Below are positions 8,740 through 18,675 of a stretch of DNA of 64,000 nt, in pieces. The notes below the pieces were generated by a model. That model did not search any database and was not told the DNA's origin. It saw only the letters and a program-made list of their open reading frames with translations. The translations under genes and the position numbers were made by a program. This DNA is from CAYOZN01 sp964408455 (GTDB taxonomy: Bacteria; Planctomycetota; Phycisphaerae; UBA1845; UTPLA1). How positions within the stretch are numbered: the stretch's first letter is position 1; each line of letters starts with the position of its first letter. The stretch is from contig CAYOZN010000008.1 in NCBI GenBank assembly GCA_964408455.1, positions 120,690 through 184,689 of the forward strand, written 5' to 3'.

Positions 8740-10446
8740 ATGGGACTGACATCATCACTGTACACGGGTCTTTCCGGGCTCAATGCCAGCCAGTTCCGCC
8801 TCGACATCATTGGCGACAACATCGCCAACATTAACACTACCGGGTTCAAGGGCTCGCGCACGCTCTTCCAGACGCAGTTCGCGCGAACGCTATCCGCGGG
8901 CACCGCCCCCAACGGCAGCCAGGGCGGCACCAACCCCAACCAGATCGGCCTCGGCGTGCAGATCGGCGCGATCCAGCGCCTCTTCACCCCCGGCAGCATC
9001 GAGACCACCGGGGTGCCAAGCGATCTGGCCATCGAAGGCGACGGCTTCTTCGTGCTGCGCACGCCGGAAAACGAAAGCGTCTATTCGCGCGACGGCGCCT
9101 TTTCGCTCAGCGCCGACAACCGGCTCGTGTCGGTCGATGGGTTCTTTGTTCAGGGATACTCCGTCAATTCCAATTTTGAGCTCATCCCCGGCGCGGTCGG
9201 CGATCTCTCGATCCCGCTGGGCGTGTTGACGACGGCGCAAGCCACGCGGACCGCCAATGTCGAAGGCACGCTGCGATCGAACGGCGTGGTGGGGGTGGGC
9301 GGCACCATTCTCCAGTCGGATATCCTCTACGATGCGACCACCGGCCTTCAGCTCAACGACATCACCGGCCCGGGCACGGCACTGACGAATGTCCGCCTGT
9401 CGCCGGGTGCCGGTCCGGCGGCATTCAACAACGGCGATGTCATCTCGATCGCGGATGTGACGCGCGGCGGCCGCAACGTCCCCGGCGAGGAGTTCATCGT
9501 CGGCACCACCGGCACCACGCTTGCCGACTTCCTCTCCTGGATGGACGAAGTCGTCGGCATCGAAACCAGCGCCGGCGTGCCGGGCAGTCCCGGCACCGGC
9601 ATCACCACCGACGGCAGACTCGAGATTCGCGGCAACGTCGGCACGCAGAATGCGCTGGAAATTCCGCCGGCCGGTCTGCTGGTCAACGGCGTGCAGTTCC
9701 CGACCACGTTCAATGCCACACAGAACGCCGACGGTGAAAGCAGCCACACGACGTTTATTGTCTATGACAGCCTCGGTACGCCGCTGACGGTGGACTTGAC
9801 CATGGTCATGGAGCAGAAGACGGCGACCGGCACGACGTGGCGCTATTACGCCACTGCCGCCGACGATACCGACACCGAGTTCGTCATCGGCACCGGCCTG
9901 GTCAATTTCGATACCGACGGACAGTTCGTCGATTCTCCGCAGAACGGCATCGTGATCGACCGGCAGAATTCGGGTGCAGTCTCTCCACTGGGCATTTCGC
10001 TGGACTTCAGCCGGATGAACAGCCTGGCGCTGGATCCGTCGGCGGGCTCGACGATCTTCATGTCGTTTCAGGACGGCTTTTCGACCGGCACGCTGATCGA
10101 CTACAGCGTCGGTCAGGATGGCACCATCACCGGCACCTTTACCAACGGTCTGAACCAGGTCCTCGGCCAGGTGGCCCTGGCGACGTTCGCCAACAACGCC
10201 GGCCTGCTGGCCCGTTCGGACAACGTGTACTTCGTCGGACCCAACAGCGGTGAGGCCCGCATCAGCGCCCCGCTCACGCTGGGCGCCGGGAAGATCTCGT
10301 CGGGATCGCTCGAGTTGTCGAACGTCGATCTGTCGCGCGAATTCATCAATCTGATTACGAGCTCGACGGCCTTTTCGGCGTCGAGCCGGGTGATTTCGAC
10401 GTCGGATCAGCTTCTCCAGGAGCTGCTACTGATCGCGCGGCGTTGA
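8740..10446 (+). CDS. flgE: Flagellar hook protein FlgE
   Basis: FlgE is the hook subunit. The N-terminal rod/hook signature is clear (SLYTGLSGLNASQFRLDII, then NIANINTTGFKGSR), and the C-terminal rod/hook helix is intact (SNVDLSREFINLITSSTAFS). I start at ATG 8740 because AGGAG lies at 8725-8729 and the conserved MGLTSSLYTG follows directly; upstream in-frame ATG codons lack this. The protein is 568 residues, longer than the enteric hook protein, with the extra length in the exposed central domains. This is common in hooks outside Proteobacteria. Confidence 0.95.
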   Translation: MGLTSSLYTGLSGLNASQFRLDIIGDNIANINTTGFKGSRTLFQTQFARTLSAGTAPNGSQGGTNPNQIGLGVQIGAIQRLFTPGSIETTGVPSDLAIEGDGFFVLRTPENESVYSRDGAFSLSADNRLVSVDGFFVQGYSVNSNFELIPGAVGDLSIPLGVLTTAQATRTANVEGTLRSNGVVGVGGTILQSDILYDATTGLQLNDITGPGTALTNVRLSPGAGPAAFNNGDVISIADVTRGGRNVPGEEFIVGTTGTTLADFLSWMDEVVGIETSAGVPGSPGTGITTDGRLEIRGNVGTQNALEIPPAGLLVNGVQFPTTFNATQNADGESSHTTFIVYDSLGTPLTVDLTMVMEQKTATGTTWRYYATAADDTDTEFVIGTGLVNFDTDGQFVDSPQNGIVIDRQNSGAVSPLGISLDFSRMNSLALDPSAGSTIFMSFQDGFSTGTLIDYSVGQDGTITGTFTNGLNQVLGQVALATFANNAGLLARSDNVYFVGPNSGEARISAPLTLGAGKISSGSLELSNVDLSREFINLITSSTAFSASSRVISTSDQLLQELLLIARR

Positions 10447-10468
10447 TATTGGCACGGCTGGTTAGTCT

Positions 10469-10522
10469 GAACGGGATGCACGGGATCCGTCGAGCGCGCG
10501 AGCCATTCCGTGCATTCCGTTC
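10469..10522. repeat. 17-bp inverted repeat between flgE and flbD
   Basis: The arms at 10469-10485 and 10506-10522 match at 15 of 17 positions (GAACGGGATGCACGGGA against TTCCGTGCATTCCGTTC), with a 20-base loop. No T tract follows, so it is not a classical terminator. It could be an RNA processing site or a short dispersed repeat. It lies 21 bases before the flbD start. Confidence 0.6.
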
Positions 10523-10543
10523 ATAATTCGGGGAGTCAAGTCG

Positions 10544-10735
10544 ATGATTGCGGTCACGCGGCTCAACGGGACTGGCGTCGTGGTGAACGCCGAGCTGATC
10601 AAGCTCGTCGAATCGACGCCGGACACCATGATCACGCTGATCAACGGCGAGCGGCTCATCGTCAAGGAATCGATGGAAGAAGTGGTGCGCCGCGCCATCG
10701 ATTACGGCCGCCGCCTTCGCGCATTTCTTGCCTGA
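10544..10735 (+). CDS. flbD: FlbD-family small flagellar protein
   Basis: This 63-residue protein matches the small FlbD family seen in spirochaete, clostridial and planctomycete flagellar operons: an N-terminal MIAVTRLNGTGVVVNAELI, the TPDTMITLINGERL strand, then a VKESMEEVVRRA helix. Its molecular role is not firmly established, and it should not be confused with the FlbD transcription factor of Caulobacter. In other genomes it commonly precedes motA; here fliL follows instead and no motAB is present. Confidence 0.85.
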   Translation: MIAVTRLNGTGVVVNAELIKLVESTPDTMITLINGERLIVKESMEEVVRRAIDYGRRLRAFLA

Positions 10736-10942
10736 TTGCCGCTAATTTCGACCTTCCCCGGGTGAGCGGGCACATTTTGCGCGTCGCCCGCAGAATCAGC
10801 ACTGAAACGCCGATACTGTTCGCGGAGGCGGCTTTCAGTCCGCGCAGCATTCGACCGATAAGTATGAAACGCGCGCCCGACATGCAGGGCGGCTGCGCAT
10901 TTGGCAAAGGCGCGTCGATCGCGCCGCACGGCACGTGCAATC

Positions 10943-11485
10943 ATGGCTGATGAAGGAAAAAAGACGGAGCAGGCGACGCCGGAGGCCGGTGGCGGTCGCA
11001 GTCGCCGCCGCATGATGGGGACGCTCGGCATCTTCGGCGGCGTGATGATCGCCGAAGGGCTGGGCATCTTCTTCATCATGAAGTTCTTCGGGGCCGAGCC
11101 CGATCCGACGCAGGGCATGACGCAGCAGCTCGTCACCACGCGGCCGTTCTCCGACAGCAGGGAGATCGAAGTCGCCCAGGTGCGCGTGCAGAACACGCAG
11201 GGCGATCGCACCATCCTTTACAGCGTTACCGTCAATATCCGGATCAGTTCCGATCCCAATGTCGTGCGGCTGGTGGAGGAGGACTTCCTCAAGAACCGGA
11301 AGGCCACGGTCATCGATGCCATCAGCCGCATTCTGCGCAGCGCCGATCACAAGGACATGACGCAGCCGGGTCTGGAGACGCTCAAGCGGCAGATCCGCTT
11401 TGAGCTCAGCTCGATGCTGGGCGACGACACGATCATCCAGCAGGTGCTGGTGCCCGAATTCACGCCGCTGCCGACCGGTTTCTGA
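10943..11485 (+). CDS. fliL: Flagellar basal body-associated protein FliL
   Basis: FliL is a bitopic protein next to the stator that supports torque. The 180-residue product has a charged cytoplasmic head, a membrane segment (GTLGIFGGVMIAEGLGIFFIM), and a periplasmic domain with the FliL pattern (DRTILYSVTVNIRISSDPNV, then LLVEEDFLKNR-like residues and a conserved ending near QQVLVPEF). I prefer the ATG at 10943; an upstream ATG at 10901 would add 14 Arg-rich residues. The 207 bases before it carry no gene I can support. Confidence 0.88.
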   Translation: MADEGKKTEQATPEAGGGRSRRRMMGTLGIFGGVMIAEGLGIFFIMKFFGAEPDPTQGMTQQLVTTRPFSDSREIEVAQVRVQNTQGDRTILYSVTVNIRISSDPNVVRLVEEDFLKNRKATVIDAISRILRSADHKDMTQPGLETLKRQIRFELSSMLGDDTIIQQVLVPEFTPLPTGF

Positions 11486-11568
11486 GCGGCAGTGATTCGA
11501 TGGCGGCCGCAACAGGCCGCGGCCCGGCATGGATGGCCGGGAATCGCGCCACGGAAGGTGACACGTTC

Positions 11569-12216
11569 ATGGCAGGTCCGCCCGCCCCACAGCCCGACGG
11601 CTCCGATCCGAACGTCCCGCAGCAGGGCGGTTCGTCCGCGGGGGGCGATGCCGGCGCTCCGGGCTTTTCACAGGATGATATCGAGGCGGCATTGGCGGCG
11701 GCAGCGGGAGACGAACAGATCGCCGGCAATGCTGCTGCGAGCCCCGCGGGCGCGTCTCTTCACGAAAGCGCGGCGGCTGCCGCGGCGCAGTCGTCAGGTG
11801 CGTCTGAGTCGATGATCAGCGAACCAGATGCCGAGTCGCTGGAAGCCGAAGACGAGCACAGTGCCACGGATGAGGCATTGGGGGACGCGGCGGATGCATC
11901 GCCGCCGCCCGGCTCCATGCCACTGGAACTGCCGGATTTCACGCCGCGCAGCGGCGAAGTTGCCGGCGGCATCGCCATGCTCAGCGACGTCAAGCTGAAC
12001 GTGAAGATCGAGCTGGGTCGATCGGAAATGCTGATCGAGGATGTGCTCAAGCTCGGTGAAGGTTCGGTCGTCGAGCTGGACAAGCTCGCCGGAGACCCGG
12101 TGGACGTGCTGGTGAACAATCGCCTGGTGGCGCGCGGCGAGGTGCTGGTGCTCAACGACAATTTCTGCGTGCGCATCAGCCAGATCATGAGCGGCACCGG
12201 TCTGGATGACGACTGA
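11569..12216 (+). CDS. fliN: Flagellar motor switch protein FliN with FliM/FliY-like N-terminal motif
   Basis: The last 80 residues are a clear FliN/SpoA domain (DVKLNVKIELGRSEMLIEDV, then VDVLVNNRLVARGEVLVLND). I chose ATG 11569 because GGAAGGTG ends about 8 bases upstream; an earlier in-frame ATG at 11500 lacks this. Near residue 30 lies FSQDDIEAALAAA, resembling the CheY-P-binding EIDALL motif of FliM and FliY. About 80 acidic linker residues separate it from the SpoA domain. No fliM lies between fliL and this gene, so this protein may carry part of the signal-receiving role. Confidence 0.88.
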   Translation: MAGPPAPQPDGSDPNVPQQGGSSAGGDAGAPGFSQDDIEAALAAAAGDEQIAGNAAASPAGASLHESAAAAAAQSSGASESMISEPDAESLEAEDEHSATDEALGDAADASPPPGSMPLELPDFTPRSGEVAGGIAMLSDVKLNVKIELGRSEMLIEDVLKLGEGSVVELDKLAGDPVDVLVNNRLVARGEVLVLNDNFCVRISQIMSGTGLDDD

Positions 12217-12248
12217 ATTGCGGGAAAGCCGCTGTGGGACGACGTGAC

Positions 12249-13025
12249 ATGTTTCGGCGCCTGAGCAATTCCGCGATCGCAAGTTGCCTGCTGGCGATGC
12301 TGCCCGCGCATCTCGCGGCGCCGGTGCGCGGCGAGACGCCCATTCAGGTCGGCAGCACGGCAGCCAATGCACCGGTCGATCTGGCATTGCCCCCGGAAGC
12401 GTATCCCGCGGCGCCGGACGACGGCTTCGTTCGGCGCGCGGCCCGCGTGCAGCCTTCGACGGCGGATGCAGACGGCGCAGCAGGCGTGGTCTCGCGCGGC
12501 GGCAGTCCCGCCGCCGACATGCCGGCGATCTGGTGGCCCCTGGCGGCCGTTCTGGCGGTGCTGGCGTGCTGCGCGTTCGCCGCGCGGCGCTGGCTGATGC
12601 CTGCCCGGCCCGCGGCCGGAGGCAGCGCCATTCGCGTGCTCTCGCGGCAATATCTGTCGAACCGGCAGAGCCTGTGTCTTGCCCGCTTCGGCCGGCGCGT
12701 GGTGCTCCTCGGCGTCACGCCCGATCGCATCTGCACGCTCAGCGAGTTGACCGATGCCGACGAAGTTTCTGAGATCCTGATGGCCACTGAGCGTGGCCGT
12801 GCAGGCTCGTTCTCGACGATGTTCGACCGCTTTCTGGAGCGCGAAGCGACGACCGAATCAGCGGACGAGCCCGCCGGCGGGGGCTACGCGGCGTCCGTCC
12901 GGCCAACGGAGCGCCAGGTGGCCGACGCGCGGCAGCGCGTGGCCGAGCTGGTCGATCGCGTCCGCAGCCTGTCTTCCGATGTTCGCGTGGCGGCGGAGCC
13001 GCCGAGATCCGTCAGACGTGCGTGA
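12249..13025 (+). CDS. fliO: Flagellar export gate assembly protein FliO
   Basis: FliO is a membrane protein that helps stabilise FliP during gate assembly. The product starts with a signal-like segment (AIASCLLAMLPAHLAAPVRG), has a membrane helix near residue 100 (IWWPLAAVLAVLACCAFAAR), and then the short FliO domain (IRVLSRQYLSNRQSLCLARFGRRVVLLGVT). ATG 12249 is preferred over the GTG at 12234. Family conservation is low; the call rests on this domain and on the position directly before fliP. Confidence 0.82.
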   Translation: MFRRLSNSAIASCLLAMLPAHLAAPVRGETPIQVGSTAANAPVDLALPPEAYPAAPDDGFVRRAARVQPSTADADGAAGVVSRGGSPAADMPAIWWPLAAVLAVLACCAFAARRWLMPARPAAGGSAIRVLSRQYLSNRQSLCLARFGRRVVLLGVTPDRICTLSELTDADEVSEILMATERGRAGSFSTMFDRFLEREATTESADEPAGGGYAASVRPTERQVADARQRVAELVDRVRSLSSDVRVAAEPPRSVRRA

Positions 13026-13093
13026 GGATGTGCCGTGCTGCCGATTTACTCGACCGGCATGCGGCGCTCCATTTGCCTGCTCTGACGGCGCAC

Positions 13094-13106
13094 AGGAGGT
13101 GCGCAG

Positions 13107-13109
<3 letters not shown>
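13094..13109 (+). promoter_or_regulatory. Strong ribosome-binding site and TTG start for fliP
   Basis: AGGAGGT at 13094-13100 is the best Shine-Dalgarno sequence in the locus and stands 6 bases before a TTG codon at 13107. The signal peptide of FliP instead begins at ATG 13185, which has no ribosome site. The SD therefore argues for the TTG and a 26-residue pre-extension. Confidence 0.6.
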
Positions 13110-14027
<918 letters not shown>

Positions 14028-14061
14028 TTGGAGGGCGGTGGCGCCGCGTTGAGGAGTTTGC

Positions 14062-14474
14062 ATGACGCCCGGAGAAGCCGTCGACCTGAGCCGCGAAGCC
14101 CTGATGATCGCGCTGATTCTGGCCGGACCGATCATGGCCATTGGCCTGGTCGTNNNNNNNNNNNNNNNNNNNNNNNNNNNNNNNNNNNNNNNNNNNNNNN
14201 NNNNNNNNNNNNNNNNNNNNNNNNNNNNNNNNNNNNNNNNNNNNNNNNNNNNNCCCTGATGATCGCGCTGATTCTGGCCGGACCGATCATGGCCATTGGC
14301 CTGGTCGTTGGATTGATGATCAGCATCGTGCAGGCGGTCACTCAGCTTCAGGAGCAGACGCTGACGTTCGTGCCCAAGATCGTGGGCATGGCGGTGGCCG
14401 CGGCGCTCTTTCTGCCGTGGATTACGGCGCGGCTGGTCGAGTACACGCAGAAGCTCTGGACCGCCGGTGGCTGA
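14062..14474 (+). CDS. fliQ: Flagellar export gate protein FliQ, interrupted by an assembly gap
   Basis: FliQ is a two-helix gate subunit of about 85-90 residues. The sequence before the gap encodes the N-terminus (MTPGEAVDLSREALMIALIL); the sequence after it encodes the same LMIALILAGPIMAIGLV segment again and then the second half (VGLMISIVQAVTQLQEQ, ending KLWTAGG). Removing the 100 N and one duplicate copy leaves a continuous 85-residue FliQ. The present numbering therefore carries an artificial 155-base insertion that shifts the frame. I do not regard it as a pseudogene. Confidence 0.85.
14154..14253. other. Assembly gap of 100 N flanked by identical 55-base contig ends
   Basis: The 55 bases before the gap (14099-14153) are identical to the 55 bases after it (14254-14308). 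Two contigs that overlap have been scaffolded with a default-size gap instead of being merged. The gap most likely contains no missing sequence. Confidence 0.92.
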
Positions 14475-14569
14475 CGGCGAAGCGCCGGCTGTCCACCACC
14501 CGGCTGTCGCACCAATGCGACCTGGACCGCGACGCACGCGATGCACCGTTGTTTGAGGAATGCCGGTCG

Positions 14570-15370
14570 ATGCCGTTTGAATTGCTACGGTTTGAAATGC
14601 TGCTGCCCGCCTTCGCGCTGGTCCTCGCCCGCGTGGCCGGCGTGTTCATCGCGGTGCCCATGTTCTCCAGCTCGCAGATACCGGTGCAGCTCAAGGCCCT
14701 GATCATTTTCGCGATCTCGCTGGCCGCTTTTCCGGGCGCCATGCCGCACCTGCCCGCCGAGATGACGCTGGGGCAGGCGGCCGCGGGGATGGCCGGCGAA
14801 TTCCTCATCGGCGAGGTCCTGGGCTTCGGGGCCGGCGTCGCCTTCTTCGGGGCGCAGATCGCAGGCAAGCTCGTCAGCCACCAGTCGGGCATGGCCCTGG
14901 GCGAAGTGTTCAATCCCGTGTTCGACTCCGAGGCCACGGTGCTGGACGAAATATGGTTCTTCACCGCGACTGCCGTCTTCCTGGCACTGCGCGGCCATCT
15001 GGCGCTGATGAGCGTGCTGATGGAGAGCTTCCGCGATGCGCCGCCGCTGATGACGCAATTCAACGGCACCCTGGTCGAATTCACCCTCGAAGTACTCGAC
15101 GACACCTTCGATCTCGCCCTGCGGCTGGCCGGTCCCGCCGTCCTTGCGCTCCTGCTCTCATCCCTGGTCATGGGATTTCTCACCAAGACGATGCCGCAGC
15201 TCAACATCCTGTCGGTCGGCTTCGGCATCAAGGTTGCCGTCGCATTGTTCATGATTGCGATGACCGTCGCCGCGTCGGAAGGCGCACTTGGCGAAGCCAT
15301 TTTGCGCGGGCTCGACAAGACGGGGGCGTTTTTTCAGTCGTTGACGAAGGGGGGCGCGCATGGCGGATGA
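14570..15370 (+). CDS. fliR: Flagellar export gate protein FliR
   Basis: FliR completes the FliPQR gate. I start at ATG 14570, with GAGGA 10 bases upstream and a typical beginning (MPFELLRFEMLLPAFALVLA RV). The 266-residue protein has the expected multiple membrane helices (IIFAISLAAFPGAM; VLGFGAGVAFFGAQIAGKLV, including the family's Gly-rich QIAG segment; LALLLSSLVMGFLTKTMPQL). It overlaps flhB by 11 bases, so the two are probably translationally coupled. Confidence 0.93.
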   Translation: MPFELLRFEMLLPAFALVLARVAGVFIAVPMFSSSQIPVQLKALIIFAISLAAFPGAMPHLPAEMTLGQAAAGMAGEFLIGEVLGFGAGVAFFGAQIAGKLVSHQSGMALGEVFNPVFDSEATVLDEIWFFTATAVFLALRGHLALMSVLMESFRDAPPLMTQFNGTLVEFTLEVLDDTFDLALRLAGPAVLALLLSSLVMGFLTKTMPQLNILSVGFGIKVAVALFMIAMTVAASEGALGEAILRGLDKTGAFFQSLTKGGAHGG

Positions 15371-16445
15371 TGCAGGCGAACGGACGGAAGCCGCGACGCC
15401 GCGCCGCCGCCAGGAGGCGCGCGAGAAAGGGCAGGTCGCGCGCAGCACCGATCTCAGTGCCGCGCTGCTGCTGTTGGGCGGCCTCTTGACGCTGCGGATG
15501 TTCGGACCGCACATGACGACGGAGCTGGTACGCCTGATGCGGGAAAGCCTGGCCGCCTGCGATCCCGATGCACGGGCCGCCGCCGACGTCGCGCGCGTCA
15601 TCGCTGCCGCGGGACTGGCCCTGCTTTATGCGATCGGTCCGCTGATGGGTGTGTTGATGCTCATCTCGGCGCTCTCGGGCATCGTGCAGGTCGGCTTTCT
15701 GTTCACCACGCAGCCGCTGATGCCGAAGCTCGACAAGCTCAATCCCATCAACGGCGTCAAGCGGCTTTTCAACACCCGCACCCTCGTGCAGCTTGGCATC
15801 AACCTGCTGAAACTGTCGCTCGTGCTCATCGTGGCGTGGCACGAGCTGCACGATCGCTCGAGCGACATCATGCTTGCGATGGCCGTCGACCCGTGGCGGC
15901 TGATCGTCGTGCTGGCGACAGTGCTCTACGAAGTGGGGCTGAAGCTGGCCCTCGTGCTGCTGCTGCTGGCCGTGCTCGATTTTGCCTGGCAGCGATACAA
16001 GCACGAACGCGACCTCCGCATGACGCGGCAGGAAGTCAAGGAAGAGCTGCGCAGGATGGAGGGCGATCCGATCATTCGCCAGCGCCGCCGCAAGATGCAG
16101 TTTGCGGCCGCCATGCAGCGGATACGCAGTGCCGTGCCCACGGCAGACGTGGTGGTCACCAATCCGACCGAACTGGCCATTGCCATCAAGTATGACTCGA
16201 CCAGCATGGCCGCGCCGAAGGTGGTCGCCAAGGGGGCAGATTATCTGGCAAAAAAGATTCGCGAGATCGCCGCGCTGCACGGCATCCCGATCGTGGAGCG
16301 CAAGCCGCTGGCCCGCGCGCTGTACGCGACGGTGGACGTCGGCAGGGAAGTGCCGGAACAGTTTTACAAGGCGATCGCGGAGATCCTGGCGTACGTGTAC
16401 CAGCTCAGCGGCCGCGGCAGGAGAAGGAACGTGTCGGCGGCATGA
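15360..16445 (+). CDS. flhB: Flagellar export specificity-switch protein FlhB
   Basis: FlhB controls the switch from hook to filament export and cleaves itself in its cytoplasmic domain. The start (DAGERTEAATPRRRQEAREKG) is the family's N-terminal signature. Four membrane segments follow between about residues 28 and 215. The autocleavage motif is present as NPTE near residue 266 (VVTNPTELAIAIKYD); the enteric motif is NPTH, and N-P is the conserved cleavage pair. The C-terminus carries IPIVERKPLARALYATVDVG. Length 361 residues is normal. Confidence 0.95.
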   Translation: MADDAGERTEAATPRRRQEAREKGQVARSTDLSAALLLLGGLLTLRMFGPHMTTELVRLMRESLAACDPDARAAADVARVIAAAGLALLYAIGPLMGVLMLISALSGIVQVGFLFTTQPLMPKLDKLNPINGVKRLFNTRTLVQLGINLLKLSLVLIVAWHELHDRSSDIMLAMAVDPWRLIVVLATVLYEVGLKLALVLLLLAVLDFAWQRYKHERDLRMTRQEVKEELRRMEGDPIIRQRRRKMQFAAAMQRIRSAVPTADVVVTNPTELAIAIKYDSTSMAAPKVVAKGADYLAKKIREIAALHGIPIVERKPLARALYATVDVGREVPEQFYKAIAEILAYVYQLSGRGRRRNVSAA

Positions 16446-16460
16446 CAAGTATTCACTTCT

Positions 16461-16520
16461 GGCACTGCTCACAGAGCAGTGGCACCCGGAAGGCACTGCT
16501 CTGAGAGTGGTGCAGCGAAT
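16461..16520. repeat. Palindromic repeat of the CACTGCT family between flhB and flhA
   Basis: CACTGCTC-ACA-GAGCAGTG is a perfect 8-bp inverted repeat at 16463-16481. A second degenerate copy (GGCACTGCTCTGAGAG) follows within 12 bases. The same core occurs in the tandem array at 27.8-28.1 kb and inside mfd at 36.3 kb. It splits the otherwise tight flhB-flhA junction, which is 151 bases here. Confidence 0.75.
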
Positions 16521-16596
16521 TTTGACAGGCATGGAGGCTTGACAGACCCTGGCAACGGCAACGGCAACAACTGCAAACACTTCCCTCGCCCGCGCG

Positions 16597-18675
16597 ATGA
16601 ACCTCCTCCACGAGCATCGCGGCATCGCCTTTCCCATACTGGCGATGTCGCTGGTGTTTGTGATTCTCGTGCCGCTGCCGACGGGCGTGCTCGATGTGCT
16701 TCTGGTCGCCAACGTCACGCTCAGCGCCGTCGTGCTGCTGACCGTGATGTACATGAATGGTCCGCTGGAGTTTACGTCGTTCCCGTCGCTGCTCCTTTCG
16801 CTGACGCTGCTGCGGCTGGTGCTCAACACCGCCACCACCCGGCTGATCCTGACGAATGCGGACGGCACTACCGCCGCCGCCGGACACGTGATCGAGGAAT
16901 TCTCCGCGTTCGTCGCCTCCGGTTCACTTGCCGTCGGCGTCATCATCTTCCTCATCATCACGGTCATCCAGTTCGTGGTCATCACCAAGGGCGCAACGCG
17001 CATCGCCGAAGTGGCCGCCCGCTTCACGCTGGACGCCATGCCGGGCAAGCAGATGGCCATCGACGCCGACCTGTCCGCCGGGCTCATCGACGAGGCCGAG
17101 GCCCGGCGCCGCCGCGAGAACATCACCAAGGAGGCGGACTTCTACGGCGCGATGGACGGTGCCAGCAAGTTCGTCCGCGGCGACGCCATTGCCGGCGTCG
17201 TGATCACGCTCATCAACATTTTCGGCGGCATCTACGTGGGCATGGTCGAGAAGGGCCTGCCGCTGTTGAACTGCCTCGACGTATTCACCAAGCTCACCAT
17301 CGGTGACGGTCTGGTGACACAAATTCCCGCCTTCCTGGTGTCGATCGCCGCCGGCATGATCGTCACGCGCTCCACGGCCAAATCGAACATGGGCGAGGAA
17401 CTGCTGGGGCAGCTCTCCTCCCGGCCCATCGCCCTGATCCTCGCCGGCGGATTCCTGCTCGTGCTCATGATGACGCCGCTGCCCAAGACGCCGCTCGCAC
17501 TCATCGCCGTCTCCGTCGGCAGCATCGGCTACATGCTGTTCGGCAGCACCCGAAAGAAGGAACGTGCCGCCGAACAGGCGAAGACCGCCCGCGCCCGCGA
17601 GCCCGAGAAGATCGAATCACACCTGACTGTCGATGTGCTTCAACTCGAAGTCGGTTATGGCCTGATCAAGCTGGTGGACAAGAAGCAGGGCGGCGATCTG
17701 CTCGATCGCATTTACAACATTCGCAAGCAGATCGCCGGGGACATGGGCATCATCGTTCCGCCTATCCGCATTCGCGACAACGTCCGGCTCGAGCCCAACC
17801 AGTACGTCGTGAAGCTCCGCGGGGCGACGATCGCGAAGGGCGAGCTGATGCCGGGCTACCTGCTCGCCATCGATTCCGGCGCCGTCAACGAGCCCATTAC
17901 CGGCATCGAGACGCGCGAGCCGGCATTCGGGTTGCCGGCGTTGTGGATCGGCGAGTCCGAGCGCTCCATCGCCGAGCATCGTAACTACACCGTGGTCGAG
18001 CCGACCAGCGTACTTTCGACGCACCTGACGGAGCTGATCCGCACCTATGCGTCCGAGCTGCTCACCCGCGAAGACGTGGGGCGGCTGGTCGACCACCTGA
18101 AGGAGACGAGCCCGCGCCTGGTGGAAGAGATCATCCCCGACGTGATGAAGGCGGGTGAAGTGCAGGCCGTGATGTCGCAGTTGCTGCGGGAGCGCGTGCC
18201 GGTTCGCGATCTGGCCACCATTCTGGAGACGCTGGGCGACTGGGCCCCGCGCACCAAGGACCCGGAAATTCTCGCGGAATATGTGCGCAATGCACTTGCG
18301 CGGACCATCTGCGAGCAGCATGCCGACGGCGATGGGATCATTCATGCCGTCACCCTCGATCCGGCGGTGGAAGATCTCATCAACGCCCACACCGAGCGCG
18401 GCGATCGCGGCTCCTATCTCACGTTGCCGCCGGCCGCCGCCGGAAAGATCGTTCAGGCGGCGCGATCCGAGATCGATCGCGCCGCGGCAAGGTCCGGCGG
18501 CCGCCAGCCGGCGATCCTCGCCTCACCCCAGGTGCGGCAATACATGCGACGCATTATCGAGACGGCGCTGCCGGCGGTGGCGGTGCTCGGTTTCAACGAA
18601 ATCGTCCGCGGAATGAACGTGCGGACTCATGGAATGGTGACCATCAGCGATGAACCTGAAAACATTCCAGGCTAA
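16597..18675 (+). CDS. flhA: Flagellar export protein FlhA
   Basis: FlhA is the large export-gate component that docks chaperone-substrate complexes. The 692-residue length is standard. The N-terminal half has about eight membrane helices, and the FHIPEP-family cytoplasmic loop is present (AARFTLDAMPGKQMAIDADL, then RRRRENITKEADFYGAMDGA). The C-terminal cytoplasmic domain begins near residue 345 (DVLQLEVGYGLIKLVDKKQG). Its end overlaps flhF by 26 bases. Confidence 0.96.
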   Translation: MNLLHEHRGIAFPILAMSLVFVILVPLPTGVLDVLLVANVTLSAVVLLTVMYMNGPLEFTSFPSLLLSLTLLRLVLNTATTRLILTNADGTTAAAGHVIEEFSAFVASGSLAVGVIIFLIITVIQFVVITKGATRIAEVAARFTLDAMPGKQMAIDADLSAGLIDEAEARRRRENITKEADFYGAMDGASKFVRGDAIAGVVITLINIFGGIYVGMVEKGLPLLNCLDVFTKLTIGDGLVTQIPAFLVSIAAGMIVTRSTAKSNMGEELLGQLSSRPIALILAGGFLLVLMMTPLPKTPLALIAVSVGSIGYMLFGSTRKKERAAEQAKTARAREPEKIESHLTVDVLQLEVGYGLIKLVDKKQGGDLLDRIYNIRKQIAGDMGIIVPPIRIRDNVRLEPNQYVVKLRGATIAKGELMPGYLLAIDSGAVNEPITGIETREPAFGLPALWIGESERSIAEHRNYTVVEPTSVLSTHLTELIRTYASELLTREDVGRLVDHLKETSPRLVEEIIPDVMKAGEVQAVMSQLLRERVPVRDLATILETLGDWAPRTKDPEILAEYVRNALARTICEQHADGDGIIHAVTLDPAVEDLINAHTERGDRGSYLTLPPAAAGKIVQAARSEIDRAAARSGGRQPAILASPQVRQYMRRIIETALPAVAVLGFNEIVRGMNVRTHGMVTISDEPENIPG

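Noticed and set aside
10449..10464. Possible sigma-54 promoter (TGGCAC) upstream of flbD
   Set aside because: The -12 element TTGC is missing at the right spacing.
10850..10862. Possible sigma-28 -10 element (GACCGATAA) upstream of fliL
   Set aside because: No TAAA-type -35 element lies about 15 bases upstream, and flagellar structural genes of this class are not usually sigma-28 targets.
14028..15370. Long frames that join fliQ and fliR through the N gap
   Set aside because: They exist only because of the 100-N gap and the duplicated 55 bases; fliR begins at 14570.
15249..17129. A 626-codon open frame on the minus strand across flhB-flhA
   Set aside because: Shadow of the export genes; composition is His/Arg/Ser-rich and it has no ribosome site.
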